From: Thalassobacterium sedimentorum
GTDB taxonomy: Bacteria > Verrucomicrobiota > Verrucomicrobiia > Opitutales > Coraliomargaritaceae
Direction of reading: 5' to 3'
Length of the DNA stretch: 64,000 bases
NCBI RefSeq assembly: GCF_031127905.1
Contig: NZ_JARXIC010000015.1
Location: forward strand, 43,774-107,773
Shown here: piece after piece, positions 39,721 through 49,525 of the stretch
Layout of the letters: every line of letters begins with the position of its first letter
How positions within the stretch are numbered: position 1 is the stretch's first letter
Position numbers and translations under genes: made by a program
The notes under the pieces: generated by a model
Told to the model about the DNA's origin: nothing
The model's input: the letters and a program-made list of their open reading frames with translations, nothing else
Database searches by the model: none

Positions 39721-40926
39721 CTAGAAATTGGCGCTAAATTGCTGAGGACGTTCGCCATTGATCCAGATGCGCTCGATTACGACAAGTTCTTCACCATGCA
39801 TCTCCTGATGTTCTCCTTCGATTCGAATTAGATCGCCTGGTTCAAGGTTTAACTGATCGAGTGCTGCATTTATATCTTTGTCGATCGCGACAGTATGTGA
39901 CTGCCCACTGTCCATCTTCAAGGTTGCTGTGCGCATGGCATCATTTGCATGCGTTTTCTCTTCTAGCTCGAAGCTAGCAACAGTACCGCGAATGTCCGCA
40001 TGTTGATGCGTGCTATTTGAGAGAGCTGTACGATCATTGTAAACTCCTTCATTGCTTTGGGAGTTCGTATTCTGTGAGGCGGGTAGCGAATGGTTTTGTG
40101 CAAGCGCGCTAGCGTTGTTTATTTGAATCGCACGATTTACTTGTAGGGTGCGATCTTTAAACTTCAACTCTTTGACGATGAATAGAGGCTCGCCATTTAC
40201 TTGTCCGCCGACACCGCTTAATTCAATGGAGTCGCCTTTTTCTAGTTCCAATCTGTCCAAACTGCGTTTTTCGCCTAAACTCATTACAATCTGTTTGCCA
40301 CTATTAAGCTCTACCTTCGCTACGATGTTTTCAGTTGGAGTGGCAGCGTCTGTTGCTTGTAGGTTCATCTTGCGAAAAGCAAGGATCTGCCCCGAGAGAT
40401 GTTGCTGCTTCATCTTGCTGTCTGAGCGATGGTCGTTGTCACGCATCGTCGAATTCTCTGAATGCTGACTTGAACGAGTTCGAAGCTGACTGCCATCTAC
40501 ATTTGTTGTGGCTGTTCCGTAGTTATAATTCTCATTCGAATTAATGGAATCGTCTTTTTCCCATTTTTGTTGTTCGTCATTCCATACATAGCCACTGGCT
40601 GTTCGTGTTTGGCTTTGGTTCTCTAGCACCGTGGAATCTGGATAATTGTCTTCCCAGTTGTCTTGCTGCCAGAACGCCCAACTGGATTTGCTGTCGCCTG
40701 CAGGTTCGTGATCAATCTTATCACCATCAAACCAATCTCTCGGGTCATACCACTCTTCTTCTGAAGTTGCTTGAGTGTGACTCCGTTCATACTGAACAGT
40801 GTTCTGGTGTTGAGCTGAATTTTCGTATGTCTGTTTGTTGGATCTCTCCGCAAAGGCGCCACTGGATGTGAGTGCTGCGATCAAGGAAGTGGAGGTAATC
40901 CATTTTATGTCTTTAGCTTTCATCAT
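39721..40926 (-). CDS. Secreted protein with a duplicated beta-rich domain
   Basis: A 401-residue exported protein (signal peptide about 1-26, ending GAFA). Residues about 27-175 are polar and Trp/Asp-rich (EEWYDPRDWFDGDK). Two similar domains follow: about 176-260 (SGQILAFRK.. then DRLELEKGDSIELSG..VNGEPLFIVKEL) and about 312-395 (RGTVASFELEE.. then DQLNLEPGDLIRIEGEHQEMHGEELVVIERI). Both have the order of an OB-like fold with a short G-D-x-I-x-x-x-G turn. No named family is recognised. Either of two adjacent ATGs can start it. Confidence 0.65.
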   Translation of the reverse strand: MMKAKDIKWITSTSLIAALTSSGAFAERSNKQTYENSAQHQNTVQYERSHTQATSEEEWYDPRDWFDGDKIDHEPAGDSKSSWAFWQQDNWEDNYPDSTVLENQSQTRTASGYVWNDEQQKWEKDDSINSNENYNYGTATTNVDGSQLRTRSSQHSENSTMRDNDHRSDSKMKQQHLSGQILAFRKMNLQATDAATPTENIVAKVELNSGKQIVMSLGEKRSLDRLELEKGDSIELSGVGGQVNGEPLFIVKELKFKDRTLQVNRAIQINNASALAQNHSLPASQNTNSQSNEGVYNDRTALSNSTHQHADIRGTVASFELEEKTHANDAMRTATLKMDSGQSHTVAIDKDINAALDQLNLEPGDLIRIEGEHQEMHGEELVVIERIWINGERPQQFSANF

Positions 40927-41311
40927 GGGTAGTGTTTCTTTTTTTAGTATTATGTAAGGTTCATAGAGCGTATGCCGAAGTGCATCCGCGATGTGTGGCG
41001 ACGCTAATGCTATGCCAATTTTAATGCGTCGCAGTGTCGTCGTTGTTTATTCAAGAGGTGGGGCATTCAAATCGTTGTTTCAATTTCGCGAGCATGCAAT
41101 TATCCCGATTTTTTTTGTATGAAACGTGCACTTTGCGTTAATTTTTAGTCTTCTGGGCTGACGTTGTTTAAAGTCGTATTTAAAGAAACTCGTGCGCATA
41201 TCGTCTGTTCTGATTGGAGACAGATGTGCGGTCTGTTCTTTTAATGTCTGATGTCCAATACCCATATTAAAAGAGTATGATTGGCATGTAGTCTGCAAGT
41301 TGCTTGGTGCT
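40927..41311. other. Divergent intergenic region
   Basis: 385 nt between divergent genes. It includes an eight-T run at about 41111-41118 but no clear stem. No coding frame is supported. It likely carries promoters for both flanking genes. Confidence 0.4.
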
Positions 41312-42043
41312 ATGACTAAAAAAGCGACTATTTACAGAATGGTAACTCCTGATCATTTGTGCCCGTGGGGAATCAAGGCTTTGGATTTATTAAAGCGTAA
41401 TGGATATCAAGTCGAAGATCATCATCTTGCAACGTTGGAGGCGAATCAGCAGTATAAGGAGTCGCATGGGGTGGATGAAACTCCGCAAATATTTATAGAT
41501 GATGATCTAGTCGGCAGTTATGATGCACTGCGTGATTATCTAGGGCTTGCTGCAGATCCACGCGAGGGGGTGAGTTATCAACCCATTATTGCTATCTTTA
41601 TTGTTACATTCAGCATGGCTTTGACGGTGACCTGGGCGTCGTTGGGAACGCTTGAGCTGATACGAGTTTTGGAGCTATTTATTGCGTTTAGTATGTGTGT
41701 GTTAGGCATTCAGAAGTTGAGGGACTTAAAGGCTTACGCAACTGGATTCGTTCAGTATGATTTGCTGGCGCAGCGTTATGTTCCCTATGCGTATGTATAT
41801 GCAGCTATTGAAACGCTGGCTGGTGCTCTGATGGTCGCGGGCCTTATTTTATGGATCATTAGTCCCATTGTGCTGATTGCCAGTGGGATCGGGGCGATTT
41901 CAATTGTCAAGGCGGTCTACATCGAGAAGCGTGATTTGAAATGTGCATGTGTGGGTGGAAATAGTACTGTGCCACTTGGATTCATTTCCCTTACGGAGAA
42001 TATTATGATGATGGTGATGGCGATCTGGATGTTGTTGAGATAA
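41312..42043 (+). CDS. Glutaredoxin-MauE fusion membrane protein
   Basis: A 243-residue protein. Residues about 5-85 are a glutaredoxin fold with a monothiol CPWG motif (Cys17, with Gly20 where a dithiol Grx has Cys), the cis-Pro loop ETPQIF and the GSYDAL glutathione-binding turn. From about 93 there are four or five membrane helices of the MauE/DoxX type with KLRDLKAYATGFVQYD, and a conserved Cys pair near the end (LKCACVGG). MauE proteins support disulfide formation or redox maturation; the substrate is unknown. ATG 41312 is preferred over the TTG at 41300. Confidence 0.85.
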   Translation: MTKKATIYRMVTPDHLCPWGIKALDLLKRNGYQVEDHHLATLEANQQYKESHGVDETPQIFIDDDLVGSYDALRDYLGLAADPREGVSYQPIIAIFIVTFSMALTVTWASLGTLELIRVLELFIAFSMCVLGIQKLRDLKAYATGFVQYDLLAQRYVPYAYVYAAIETLAGALMVAGLILWIISPIVLIASGIGAISIVKAVYIEKRDLKCACVGGNSTVPLGFISLTENIMMMVMAIWMLLR

Positions 42044-42119
42044 TTATGTAATTCAAAATTTAAGCGTATTTGAGTGCCGAGTTACATGTGAAATGGAAAG
42101 ATGGTCTTCAGATTAAGTC

Positions 42120-42548
42120 ATGTTGCTTAGCTTTATAGTGTCTTTGACTATCATGGTTATTGCCGTGGCATTTCATTATTGGAGCTTGGGGCAGTTGTTG
42201 AACTATCTTCCATCACGTGATGAGCAGCATCAGCATTTTCTGCGGCCAGTATTGGTGCTACTATTATTGGTGAGTGTGCACTTGGTAGTGATTATGGGGT
42301 TTGCAGTTGGCCTTTATTTTCTTTCCCTCACTTCTGGGGCAGGGCAGCTCGAGGGTGGGCTTGAGCAGAACTTCATGGATTTCTTCTATCATTCGGCCGT
42401 GACCTATTCGACACTTGGAATGAGTGAGATGCCTCAAGGCCACCTTAAGTTTATGACAGCTTTAGAATCTCTAACAGGGATTATATTACTGACTTGGTCC
42501 GCGACTTTTTATTATAGCGTAATGGGACGTGGGCCAGAGAGCCAGTGA
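42120..42548 (+). CDS. Two-pore-helix ion-channel-like membrane protein
   Basis: A 142-residue protein with three hydrophobic segments: about 3-25, 43-70 and 113-137. Between the last two lies a pore-loop-like stretch FYHSAVTYSTLGMSEMP, which matches bacterial Ion_trans_2 proteins but has TLGMS rather than the potassium filter TVGYG. Conductance and ion are therefore uncertain. It follows the Grx-MauE gene by 76 nt on the same strand. Confidence 0.7.
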   Translation: MLLSFIVSLTIMVIAVAFHYWSLGQLLNYLPSRDEQHQHFLRPVLVLLLLVSVHLVVIMGFAVGLYFLSLTSGAGQLEGGLEQNFMDFFYHSAVTYSTLGMSEMPQGHLKFMTALESLTGIILLTWSATFYYSVMGRGPESQ

Positions 42549-42649
42549 GTCGCGCGGAATTGCAGTCTACTTTTAATTCAAATGTCTGGGAGTTTCATTC
42601 GCTGACACAGCTTTGGGTTTCACCAAACTCTTGGTGCTATAGCTGTGTG

Positions 42650-44626
42650 TTAGTATCTTCGCGAGGGCGCGACTCTGAGTGTTTCGTAGCGGCTGGGATC
42701 AATTTCTTGAATGAAGCGACTGGGGTTGAGGCGCATGACTTGATTACCTTGATTGTTGAGCATGGGGTAGCTCATGTAGAGCTCTTCCTCGGCGCGCGTC
42801 ACGGCTACATAAAAGAGGCGGCGCTCTTCTTCTAGGTCGCCTGCATCGATGGTGCGCTTAAGCGGGAATGTGCCGTCGGCTAGCCCGATGACGAAGACCA
42901 CGGGGAATTCCAGGCCTTTGGCTTGGTGGATGGTAGTGAGCCGCAAGCAGTTTTGTTGTTCTTCCGGGCTACGTTCATTGCTTTCGGAAGCCAGTAGCAC
43001 GAGCTGAGCAAGTAGTTCCTCCATTGTTTCAAAGCGGCCGGCGAAACTGACTAAACTTTGTAGATCGTCAGCACGGTCGGTCCAGTTGGGATAGATTTCG
43101 CGGATGTAACTGCTATACCAACCGTCCAGCGCGAGCTGAATGATTTCTTCGGGGGCGCGCTCGGTAAGAGCCACGGATACTTCGCGAATCGTTTCGGCGA
43201 GTGAGGGCCATTCTTCTTTGGCGTCGGCAGGCACTTTTTTGAGCACTTCAGGAGAGACCAGCACATCGCAAAAGTTCTTCTCTAGTTTAGCCGCACGCTC
43301 GCGGGTGAACTTATGGATGCGCTCCGCGGTCTTAGGCCCGACTTTGGGCAGTAGGCAGGTGACACGGGCGAAGGCGGACACGTCGGCTGGGTTGGAGGCG
43401 AAACGCAGCTGCGCGGTGAAGTCCTTGATGTGGGCTTGCTCGAAGAAGCGCACGCCGCTGGTGATCTGGTAGTCGATGTTGAGGCGAGTGAGTTCCATTT
43501 GCAGATCCATCGCCTGAAAGTGGGCGCGGTAGAGGATGGCGATGTCAGAGAGGTTACGCCCTTCGTCGAGGAGGCCTTCAATGCGTTCGATTATAAATTT
43601 GGCCTGACCGCGTGTGTCCATTACGGGCACAAAGTAGGGGCGTTCGCGTGAGGGTTTGATGGCGCGAAGCTCTTTGGAGAATCCCAGACCGCTGGGCTGT
43701 GATGCGAGCACGGCGTTGGCAAAGCCCAGAATCTCGGGCGAGCTGCGGTAGTTCGTCTCGATCTTGTGTACCTCGGCACCGGGGTGGCGTACTTCGAACT
43801 GCATGATGTTGTCGAAGTCGGCGCCGCGCCATGTGTAGATACACTGCGCATCGTCGCCGACGGCCATCACTTGGTGGTGGCCTGCGAGTTGATCCACGAT
43901 GTCGGACTGTAGACGATTGGTGTCTTGAAATTCATCGACCAGAATATGTTTAAAGCGGTCCTGATACTGTTGACGGATTTCAGGCTGTTCGTGCAGTAGC
44001 TTGAGGAAGTATTCCAGTAGGTCGTCGTAATCGACCACCTGTTGGTCGAGCTTCGCCTGCTTGTAGGCTTTATAGAACTTGTCGATTTTGTCGGCCATAC
44101 CGTCGAGAAAGGGGTAGCGCTCGTCGGCTTCTTCACGTGGTTCGCGGCAGGTATTGCGCGCGTAGCTGATCATGTCGGCTACCACTTTGGGCTTTGGGTT
44201 GTTTTTGGTTTTGATAAACTTGGAGTCGATGGTCTGAATGACGTTCTTGAGGATGCTCTCTGCTTCGCCTTGGTCGAGTATGGTGTAGTTGGGCTTGAGG
44301 CCGACCAGGTCGCCATGTACACGAAGAATGCGTTGCGCGATACTGTGAAAGGTGCCGCCCCAGAGTTGACGGCCATTGATGCCAGTGAGTTCTTCCACAC
44401 GTTCCAGCATTTCGCGCGAGGCTTTGTTGGTAAATGTTAGCAGCAGGATTTCATAGGGCTGCACGCCTTGGTGCAGTAAGTACGCCACGCGATAGGTGAG
44501 GGTGCGCGTCTTTCCCGATCCAGCACCTGCCAGCACTAGCGCCGGGCCTGGCTCTGAGGTGACGGCAGCGTATTGTTTGTCGTTCAGTTCGGCTTTGAAA
44601 TCGATGGGAGGGAGTGGTGCTTGCAT
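42650..44626 (-). CDS. UvrD/PcrA/Rep-type ATP-dependent DNA helicase
   Basis: A 658-residue superfamily 1A 3'-5' helicase. Motifs in order: Q-motif LNDKQYAAV, Walker [13 protein letters not shown], Ia [10 protein letters not shown], Walker [67 protein letters not shown]. The size is a little short of PcrA/UvrD because the C-terminal extension is short. It acts in repair and in removing proteins or stalled forks from DNA. The frame continues to 44737, but ATG 44626 fits the family N-terminus. Confidence 0.95.
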   Translation of the reverse strand: MQAPLPPIDFKAELNDKQYAAVTSEPGPALVLAGAGSGKTRTLTYRVAYLLHQGVQPYEILLLTFTNKASREMLERVEELTGINGRQLWGGTFHSIAQRILRVHGDLVGLKPNYTILDQGEAESILKNVIQTIDSKFIKTKNNPKPKVVADMISYARNTCREPREEADERYPFLDGMADKIDKFYKAYKQAKLDQQVVDYDDLLEYFLKLLHEQPEIRQQYQDRFKHILVDEFQDTNRLQSDIVDQLAGHHQVMAVGDDAQCIYTWRGADFDNIMQFEVRHPGAEVHKIETNYRSSPEILGFANAVLASQPSGLGFSKELRAIKPSRERPYFVPVMDTRGQAKFIIERIEGLLDEGRNLSDIAILYRAHFQAMDLQMELTRLNIDYQITSGVRFFEQAHIKDFTAQLRFASNPADVSAFARVTCLLPKVGPKTAERIHKFTRERAAKLEKNFCDVLVSPEVLKKVPADAKEEWPSLAETIREVSVALTERAPEEIIQLALDGWYSSYIREIYPNWTDRADDLQSLVSFAGRFETMEELLAQLVLLASESNERSPEEQQNCLRLTTIHQAKGLEFPVVFVIGLADGTFPLKRTIDAGDLEEERRLFYVAVTRAEEELYMSYPMLNNQGNQVMRLNPSRFIQEIDPSRYETLRVAPSRRY

Positions 44627-44862
44627 AGAAAGTGAGTAGATGGAATCGCTGAAATCCGAGATCCGGGACTGTGAGCTTCGAAATGGAAGGCGGAATGCTG
44701 CATTTCGCAAAACAAAACCTCCTGAAGTTTCTACCACTTTAATAATTTATGGGTATATGGCGCTATACGGCATGATGAAGACTGCCCAAATATTTGCCTA
44801 TGAATGGCATCGCGCTGTGCATTCCCTGTATTCCCAGTGCTTGGTAGGCGTGTGATGATCCC

Positions 44863-46353
44863 ATGCCAGATCTGACTGCTTCGGCTTTGTTGGTTGCGAT
44901 TTCAGGCATCTTGGTTTTTCTCGCTCGAATGCAGATTATTCCCTCCAGTATGTTGCCTGAACGTGATGAGGGTGCACTGCGTCAATTTCTTGTGGGCTGC
45001 CGTGAGGCGGCCCGTGCTAAGCGACACTATCAGATTGCCAGTATCTCTTTGGCAGTGAAGCACATTGCGCCGCTGGCAGTGTTGCAGTCAATTTACGAGC
45101 CGGATGAATTACACTGCTACATCGAGCGTGCCAGCGATGATGAGGCGGTGGCCGCCGCGGAGGCAGTCGTGCAGGCGCGCTTTGATGGTTCTGATCGATT
45201 CGCCTCGGTGAAGGCTTTTGCGGAGGAGATTCTGGAGAATACTATTGCGGTGGGGGACTTGAGTGAGGCTTTTACGGGCCCGCATTTTTTTACCGCTTTT
45301 ACTTTTGATGATACGGTCAGCGAGAGTGCCCCTTTTCCCGCGGCGACGGTATTTCTGCCGCGCTGGCAGGTGTCGCGTTCGAAAGGTCAATACGGAGCTG
45401 TTGCTAATCTGAAGGTCGAGGCCGATACTGATATTGATAGCTTAGTGATGCGGGTTTGGGGGGCCTATCGTAAGTTTGGGGCCTTTGATTATTTGCCAGA
45501 AGCGGCTTTGGAGGATGCGGCACCGTCACCTAAAATTGAGTCACGTCGTGAGTTGGCACCGGACGTGTATCCGCAGGCGGTGGCGCGCGCGCTGTCGGCG
45601 ATCGAGCTGGGTGCCTATGAGAAAATCGTCTTGGCGCGCGGCATTGAATTGGAAGCGGATCGTCCGTGGCAGCCACTGGATACTTTGAATCGCTTGCGGG
45701 AGCGCTTCGCGGGCTGTTTTACCTTTTCTTTTGCGGGCGGGGATGCGCGTAGCTTTATTGGAGCCACGCCAGAGCGCTTACTGCAGGTTCGTAATGGACA
45801 TTTGTTGACGGAGGCGATCGCTGGCTCCGCCCCACGCGGGCAAACTGCGGGTGAGGATGCTAAATATGCGCGCGATTTGCTGGAGAGTGAGAAGGATTTG
45901 CACGAACATATCTGTGTGCGCGATTCAATCATTCGGCGTTTAGAACAAGTGGGCGTGGGCGGAGTTGCAGAGTCGCATCCGCAATTGCTTCTGTTGGCCA
46001 ATGTGCAGCACTTGCGCACTCGTATTCAGGCTGAAGTGGGCGAGTCGGTGCATTTGTTGGATATTTTGCCTGAGATGCACCCCACACCCGCGGTCGGTGG
46101 CTCGCCACGGGAGCAGGCGGTGCCGTGCATTGCCGAATTGGAGCAAATGGAGCGCGGGCTCTATGCGGGTGTGGTCGGTTGGTTTAATCATCTCAATGAG
46201 GGAGAGATGATCGTTGGCATTCGTTCGGCCTTGATTGAGGGCAAGCTCGCTCGTCTTTATGCGGGCGCAGGTATTGTAAGGGGCTCGAAGCCAGATACGG
46301 AAATGCGCGAGACGGAGATGAAACTACGCGCCTTGCTAGACGTGCTGGCATGA
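44863..46353 (+). CDS. menF: Isochorismate synthase
   Basis: A 496-residue chorismate-utilising enzyme (MenF/EntC family) that converts chorismate to isochorismate for menaquinone. The C-terminal catalytic domain shows [63 protein letters not shown] and [15 protein letters not shown], the usual Mg and substrate contacts. The N-terminal 30 residues are hydrophobic and atypical, so ATG 44950 (467 residues) is a reasonable alternative start. Other men genes are not in the window. A palindromic repeat pair begins 4 nt after its stop. Confidence 0.92.
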   Translation: MPDLTASALLVAISGILVFLARMQIIPSSMLPERDEGALRQFLVGCREAARAKRHYQIASISLAVKHIAPLAVLQSIYEPDELHCYIERASDDEAVAAAEAVVQARFDGSDRFASVKAFAEEILENTIAVGDLSEAFTGPHFFTAFTFDDTVSESAPFPAATVFLPRWQVSRSKGQYGAVANLKVEADTDIDSLVMRVWGAYRKFGAFDYLPEAALEDAAPSPKIESRRELAPDVYPQAVARALSAIELGAYEKIVLARGIELEADRPWQPLDTLNRLRERFAGCFTFSFAGGDARSFIGATPERLLQVRNGHLLTEAIAGSAPRGQTAGEDAKYARDLLESEKDLHEHICVRDSIIRRLEQVGVGGVAESHPQLLLLANVQHLRTRIQAEVGESVHLLDILPEMHPTPAVGGSPREQAVPCIAELEQMERGLYAGVVGWFNHLNEGEMIVGIRSALIEGKLARLYAGAGIVRGSKPDTEMRETEMKLRALLDVLA

Positions 46354-46356
46354 TTC

Positions 46357-46429
46357 GTCGGGGCTTCACTTGTGAAGACTGTATTTGGTGACGCATAAAT
46401 TCGGCGGTCTTCACCAGTGAAGCCCCGAC
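46357..46429. repeat. Inverted pair of palindromic REP-like elements
   Basis: Two 23-nt arms (46357-46379 and 46407-46429) are inverted repeats with one mismatch, separated by 27 nt. Each arm reads GTCGGGGCTTCAC..GTGAAGAC, so it also contains its own hairpin CTTCAC/GTGAAG. The pair begins 4 nt after the menF stop and ends 65 nt before the next start. It could act as a terminator or transcript-stabilising element; the architecture matches the array at 53180. Confidence 0.85.
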
Positions 46430-46494
46430 ATCAATTTACCGAGAAACCCTTGACAGTATTTGTTAGCTGCATTCTGTCTAGCGAGACTGTGAAA

Positions 46495-46953
46495 ATGAAA
46501 TTAGGCATAGTAGGGCTGATTAGTCTGTTCGCTTGGAACGCTCTCTTTGGGGCGTTTGGTGGCTTACTGCTGTGCATTCATCAAGACCTCGAACTGCATG
46601 CGGAAAAACTGCATGCGGAAGAGGTGAACGAAGAACTTGCGGCTGCTGCGGCAACTGCCTCTTGTGTGACGGATCACTGCCTGCCAAATCAAGCGGATGC
46701 TTGTCTGGCGACTGGAGAGTGCTGTATCGATATCGAATTACCGGCGGAGCTGCTGCCTGTTGTGAGGTTTAAGTCGGATGTTAGTTCGGCTGAATCGCTG
46801 GTCTTGTTGGCTATTTTCATTGATTGCCTACGAGCACCTGAGCCCTCGCGCTCACTGGTGTTCCAATGCTCGGGGCCGCGGGTCTTTGAGTCACTGCCTG
46901 AGTCGGCTTGGCTGACTGAATATTATCTGCAGACGACGGTCCTGCGCGTCTGA
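46495..46953 (+). CDS. Cys/His-rich exported or membrane protein preceding the efflux operon
   Basis: A 152-residue protein with an N-terminal hydrophobic segment (about 3-26) followed by HQDLELHAEKLHAEE and a Cys cluster (SCVTDHC..ACLATGECCIDIELP, about 57-83). The ending CCIDIELP resembles the C-x-D-I-P/E-L motif in small proteins found ahead of heavy-metal RND pumps. The His and Cys array suggests metal binding at the periplasmic side; this is inference. The frame extends to 46417, but ATG 46495 gives a sensible N-terminus. A TTGACA hexamer lies at 46450-46455. Confidence 0.6.
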   Translation: MKLGIVGLISLFAWNALFGAFGGLLLCIHQDLELHAEKLHAEEVNEELAAAAATASCVTDHCLPNQADACLATGECCIDIELPAELLPVVRFKSDVSSAESLVLLAIFIDCLRAPEPSRSLVFQCSGPRVFESLPESAWLTEYYLQTTVLRV

Positions 46954-47096
46954 GATTTCCTGATACCCGTTTAACGGCTGTCCGTTGGATGTGACTCTAA
47001 AGTGTGTTCACTTTGGCCATCGCGGTGGCTCTGTGGTGTCGACCTCAGTTCTACGGAATTTGGCGGCACTGTTTAATCAACAGTATCAGGAATCGT

Positions 47097-48371
47097 ATGT
47101 ATTCAAAATTTTATTTTATGCGCGCGCTGCTTTGCGTTGCGTTATTGATCGGGGCAGGAGAGCTGTCCGCACAATCAAAAGTTCAGCTGAGTTCGGAACA
47201 AGCCGTGCAATTGGCGCTGGAAAATCAGCCCTTATTGCTGGCGGCACAAGCCGTGGTGGCACAGGCAGAGGGGCGCTTATTGCAAGCGGGCCGACTGAGC
47301 AATCCGGAGCTGGGCTTGAGCTATCAGGGCGATCAGGCCTTTAACGATGAGGGCGAGCAGAACTTCGGACTTGCCTTTACGCAGCGCTTCCCGGTTACAA
47401 ATCGTCTGAAGCTGGAGCGGGCACTCGCTCAGAAAGAAATCGAAGTCGCGCGCGCCGAGATCGAGGAGCAGATGCGTGAGCTTAAGTTGCAAGTGCGACT
47501 GGCGGTGGTGACGCTAGCCACCACGCAGGCGGAGTGGGCGCTGCGCTCGCAGTTGACTGAGCTGAATCGAAATTTCCTTAAGTTTATCGAGTCGCGCGTG
47601 CAGACCGGTGAGGCATCGACGGTGGAAGTCGACCAGTTGCAGATGGCCTTGTATGTGACCGAGCAAGAGGCGCATCACTTGGAGCATCAATTGATTGTAG
47701 ACCGCGCTGCGCTGAATGAGTTGATGGGGATGCCGGCGGACTACGAGTTTGAGCTCAGCACTCCGCTAGCCACGCCGACGCATGCGCCGAGTTTTCCAGA
47801 GTTTAGTCAAGCGCGATTGGAACAACATCCGAGCTATCGCTTGCGGCAACTACTTTTAGAACTAGCGGAAGGCCGCATCGCCAGTGCACGCGCTGAGCGG
47901 TGGGCCGATGTGGCTATTCAAATCTTTTATAAAGAGGAGCGCAGTATGGATGCGCCCGAGGGGCTGGGGCGTGGCCGTTCTTTTGGACTGGGGATCTCGG
48001 TGCCGCTGCCGCTGCATGATCGTAATCAGGGCAATATCGCGGCGAGTCGTGCGGCCCGCAACGAAATGCAGTGGCGCCTACAGTCGATCGCTTCGAAGTT
48101 GCAAATTGAAGCAAAGCTACAATCTGAGCTCGCCAGTGAGCTATATCATCAGGCCGAGAAATATGAAACGCAATTGCGGGCAGTGCTAGACCGCAATGCC
48201 GCGGCCATGCAGACGGCCTACACCAATGGTCAGATTAGTCTGCCCGAATTGTTTCAAAGTCAGGAGCAACAGCTCAAAATTCAATCCACTCAAATCGAGG
48301 TGCTGAGTGAACTTAAAAAATCTAAAATCCGTTGGTCTGCCGCCACTGATGTCGAGCTAGCCGGATTATAA
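47097..48371 (+). CDS. Outer-membrane efflux protein, TolC/CzcC type
   Basis: A 424-residue outer-membrane factor. A signal peptide (about 1-26, ALLCVALLIGAGELSAQ) is followed by two repeats of the OEP domain: SSEQAVQLALENQPLLLAAQA and the second half ARLEQHPSYRLRQLLLELAEG, with long Gln/Glu/Ala helices. It forms the trimeric channel that carries substrate across the outer membrane. It starts a tight run of three genes (gaps 4 and 1 nt) encoding a full RND efflux complex. A CAGGA Shine-Dalgarno lies before ATG 47097. Confidence 0.9.
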   Translation: MYSKFYFMRALLCVALLIGAGELSAQSKVQLSSEQAVQLALENQPLLLAAQAVVAQAEGRLLQAGRLSNPELGLSYQGDQAFNDEGEQNFGLAFTQRFPVTNRLKLERALAQKEIEVARAEIEEQMRELKLQVRLAVVTLATTQAEWALRSQLTELNRNFLKFIESRVQTGEASTVEVDQLQMALYVTEQEAHHLEHQLIVDRAALNELMGMPADYEFELSTPLATPTHAPSFPEFSQARLEQHPSYRLRQLLLELAEGRIASARAERWADVAIQIFYKEERSMDAPEGLGRGRSFGLGISVPLPLHDRNQGNIAASRAARNEMQWRLQSIASKLQIEAKLQSELASELYHQAEKYETQLRAVLDRNAAAMQTAYTNGQISLPELFQSQEQQLKIQSTQIEVLSELKKSKIRWSAATDVELAGL

Positions 48372-48375
48372 TATA

Positions 48376-49524
48376 ATGAATACATTTTACACAAAAGCGA
48401 CCTGCTGGGCGGGCGCACTGATCTCTTTTTTCCCGCTGCTGCAGGCATCCAATCGCGCAGCCAATACCGTGATCCTGGATGAGAGCGGGGTGCGGAATTT
48501 ACGCATCCTGACCGAGGAGGCGGACTATCGAAATTTTTCGACCACGGTCTTTGCGATCGGACGGATCGAGGAGTTGCCCTCGCATCGTGCGGTGCTGTCC
48601 ACGCGGGTCGCCGGCCGGGTGAAGGCGATTCATTTCTTTGAGGGCGACTACGTTAAAAAAGGTGAGGTGGTCGCTCGTATTGAGACCCGTCAGTTAGGGG
48701 ATCCGCCCCCCGCGATCGATTTGCTGGCGCCGCAAGACGGGCTAGTGGTGACTTCTCACATACGTCTGGGGCAGCCGGTCGAGCCGGATTCGGAGTTAAT
48801 GGACATCTCCGATCGTTCAGTGATGTGGGCGGTGGCGCGCATCCCCGAACAGGAAGCGGCGGGTGTTGCGGTTGGCTCGAAGGCGCACATTCGAGTGCCT
48901 GCGCTGGGCGATATGATGATTGAGGGCCGCTTGAAGCGCTTCGGAGTGAATGCCGATCGTGAGTCGGGCACGGTGGAGGGCATCTTTGAAATCCCCAATT
49001 CTGAGGGACGCTTGCGCCCCGGTATGCGGGCGGAGTTTTCGGTGGTGTTGCAAGAGCGTGAGGATGTGATCGCTGTGCCGCGCGAGGCGGTGCAGGGCGA
49101 TCCTTCGAATCGCGTGGTGTTTGTAACCGACTTCGATTTGGACAATGCCTTTGTGCGGGTACCTGTTATTTTGGGCGAAAGTAATGACCGTTATGTTGAA
49201 GTGACTTCCGGCTTGTTTCCCGGCGACGAAGTGGTGACGCGCGGAGCGTATTCACTGATGTTTGCCGGCGGCGGTGCGGGCATCTCATTGAAGGAAGCAC
49301 TGGATGCGGCGCATGGGCATGAGCACAATGAGGACGGCTCCGAGATGACCGATGCCGACCGTGCGCGCAAGGCGGCGGAGGCGCGGGCGGCACGGGGAGA
49401 CGTGCCGGATGCCGAGCCGGCCAAGACCAGTAAGTTCCTCATGGTTTACGCTGCGCTGATTACACTCGTATCGATTATTCTGTGGCAGCGTTTGCTGCAG
49501 CGCAAAACAGAGGGAGCGGCTTAA
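48376..49524 (+). CDS. RND periplasmic adaptor (HlyD/CzcB type)
   Basis: A 382-residue membrane-fusion protein with an N-terminal export segment. The barrel-sandwich part is VLSTRVAGRVKAIHFFEGDYVKKGEVVARIET (about 73-105), followed by LLAPQDGLVVTSHIRLGQPV, the beta-barrel and the membrane-proximal domain. An extra C-terminal part includes HGHEHNEDG (metal-binding-like) and a transmembrane helix (about 353-375), which is less common in this family. It bridges the outer-membrane channel and the pump and sits between their genes. Confidence 0.9.
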   Translation: MNTFYTKATCWAGALISFFPLLQASNRAANTVILDESGVRNLRILTEEADYRNFSTTVFAIGRIEELPSHRAVLSTRVAGRVKAIHFFEGDYVKKGEVVARIETRQLGDPPPAIDLLAPQDGLVVTSHIRLGQPVEPDSELMDISDRSVMWAVARIPEQEAAGVAVGSKAHIRVPALGDMMIEGRLKRFGVNADRESGTVEGIFEIPNSEGRLRPGMRAEFSVVLQEREDVIAVPREAVQGDPSNRVVFVTDFDLDNAFVRVPVILGESNDRYVEVTSGLFPGDEVVTRGAYSLMFAGGGAGISLKEALDAAHGHEHNEDGSEMTDADRARKAAEARAARGDVPDAEPAKTSKFLMVYAALITLVSIILWQRLLQRKTEGAA

Positions 49525-49525
49525 A

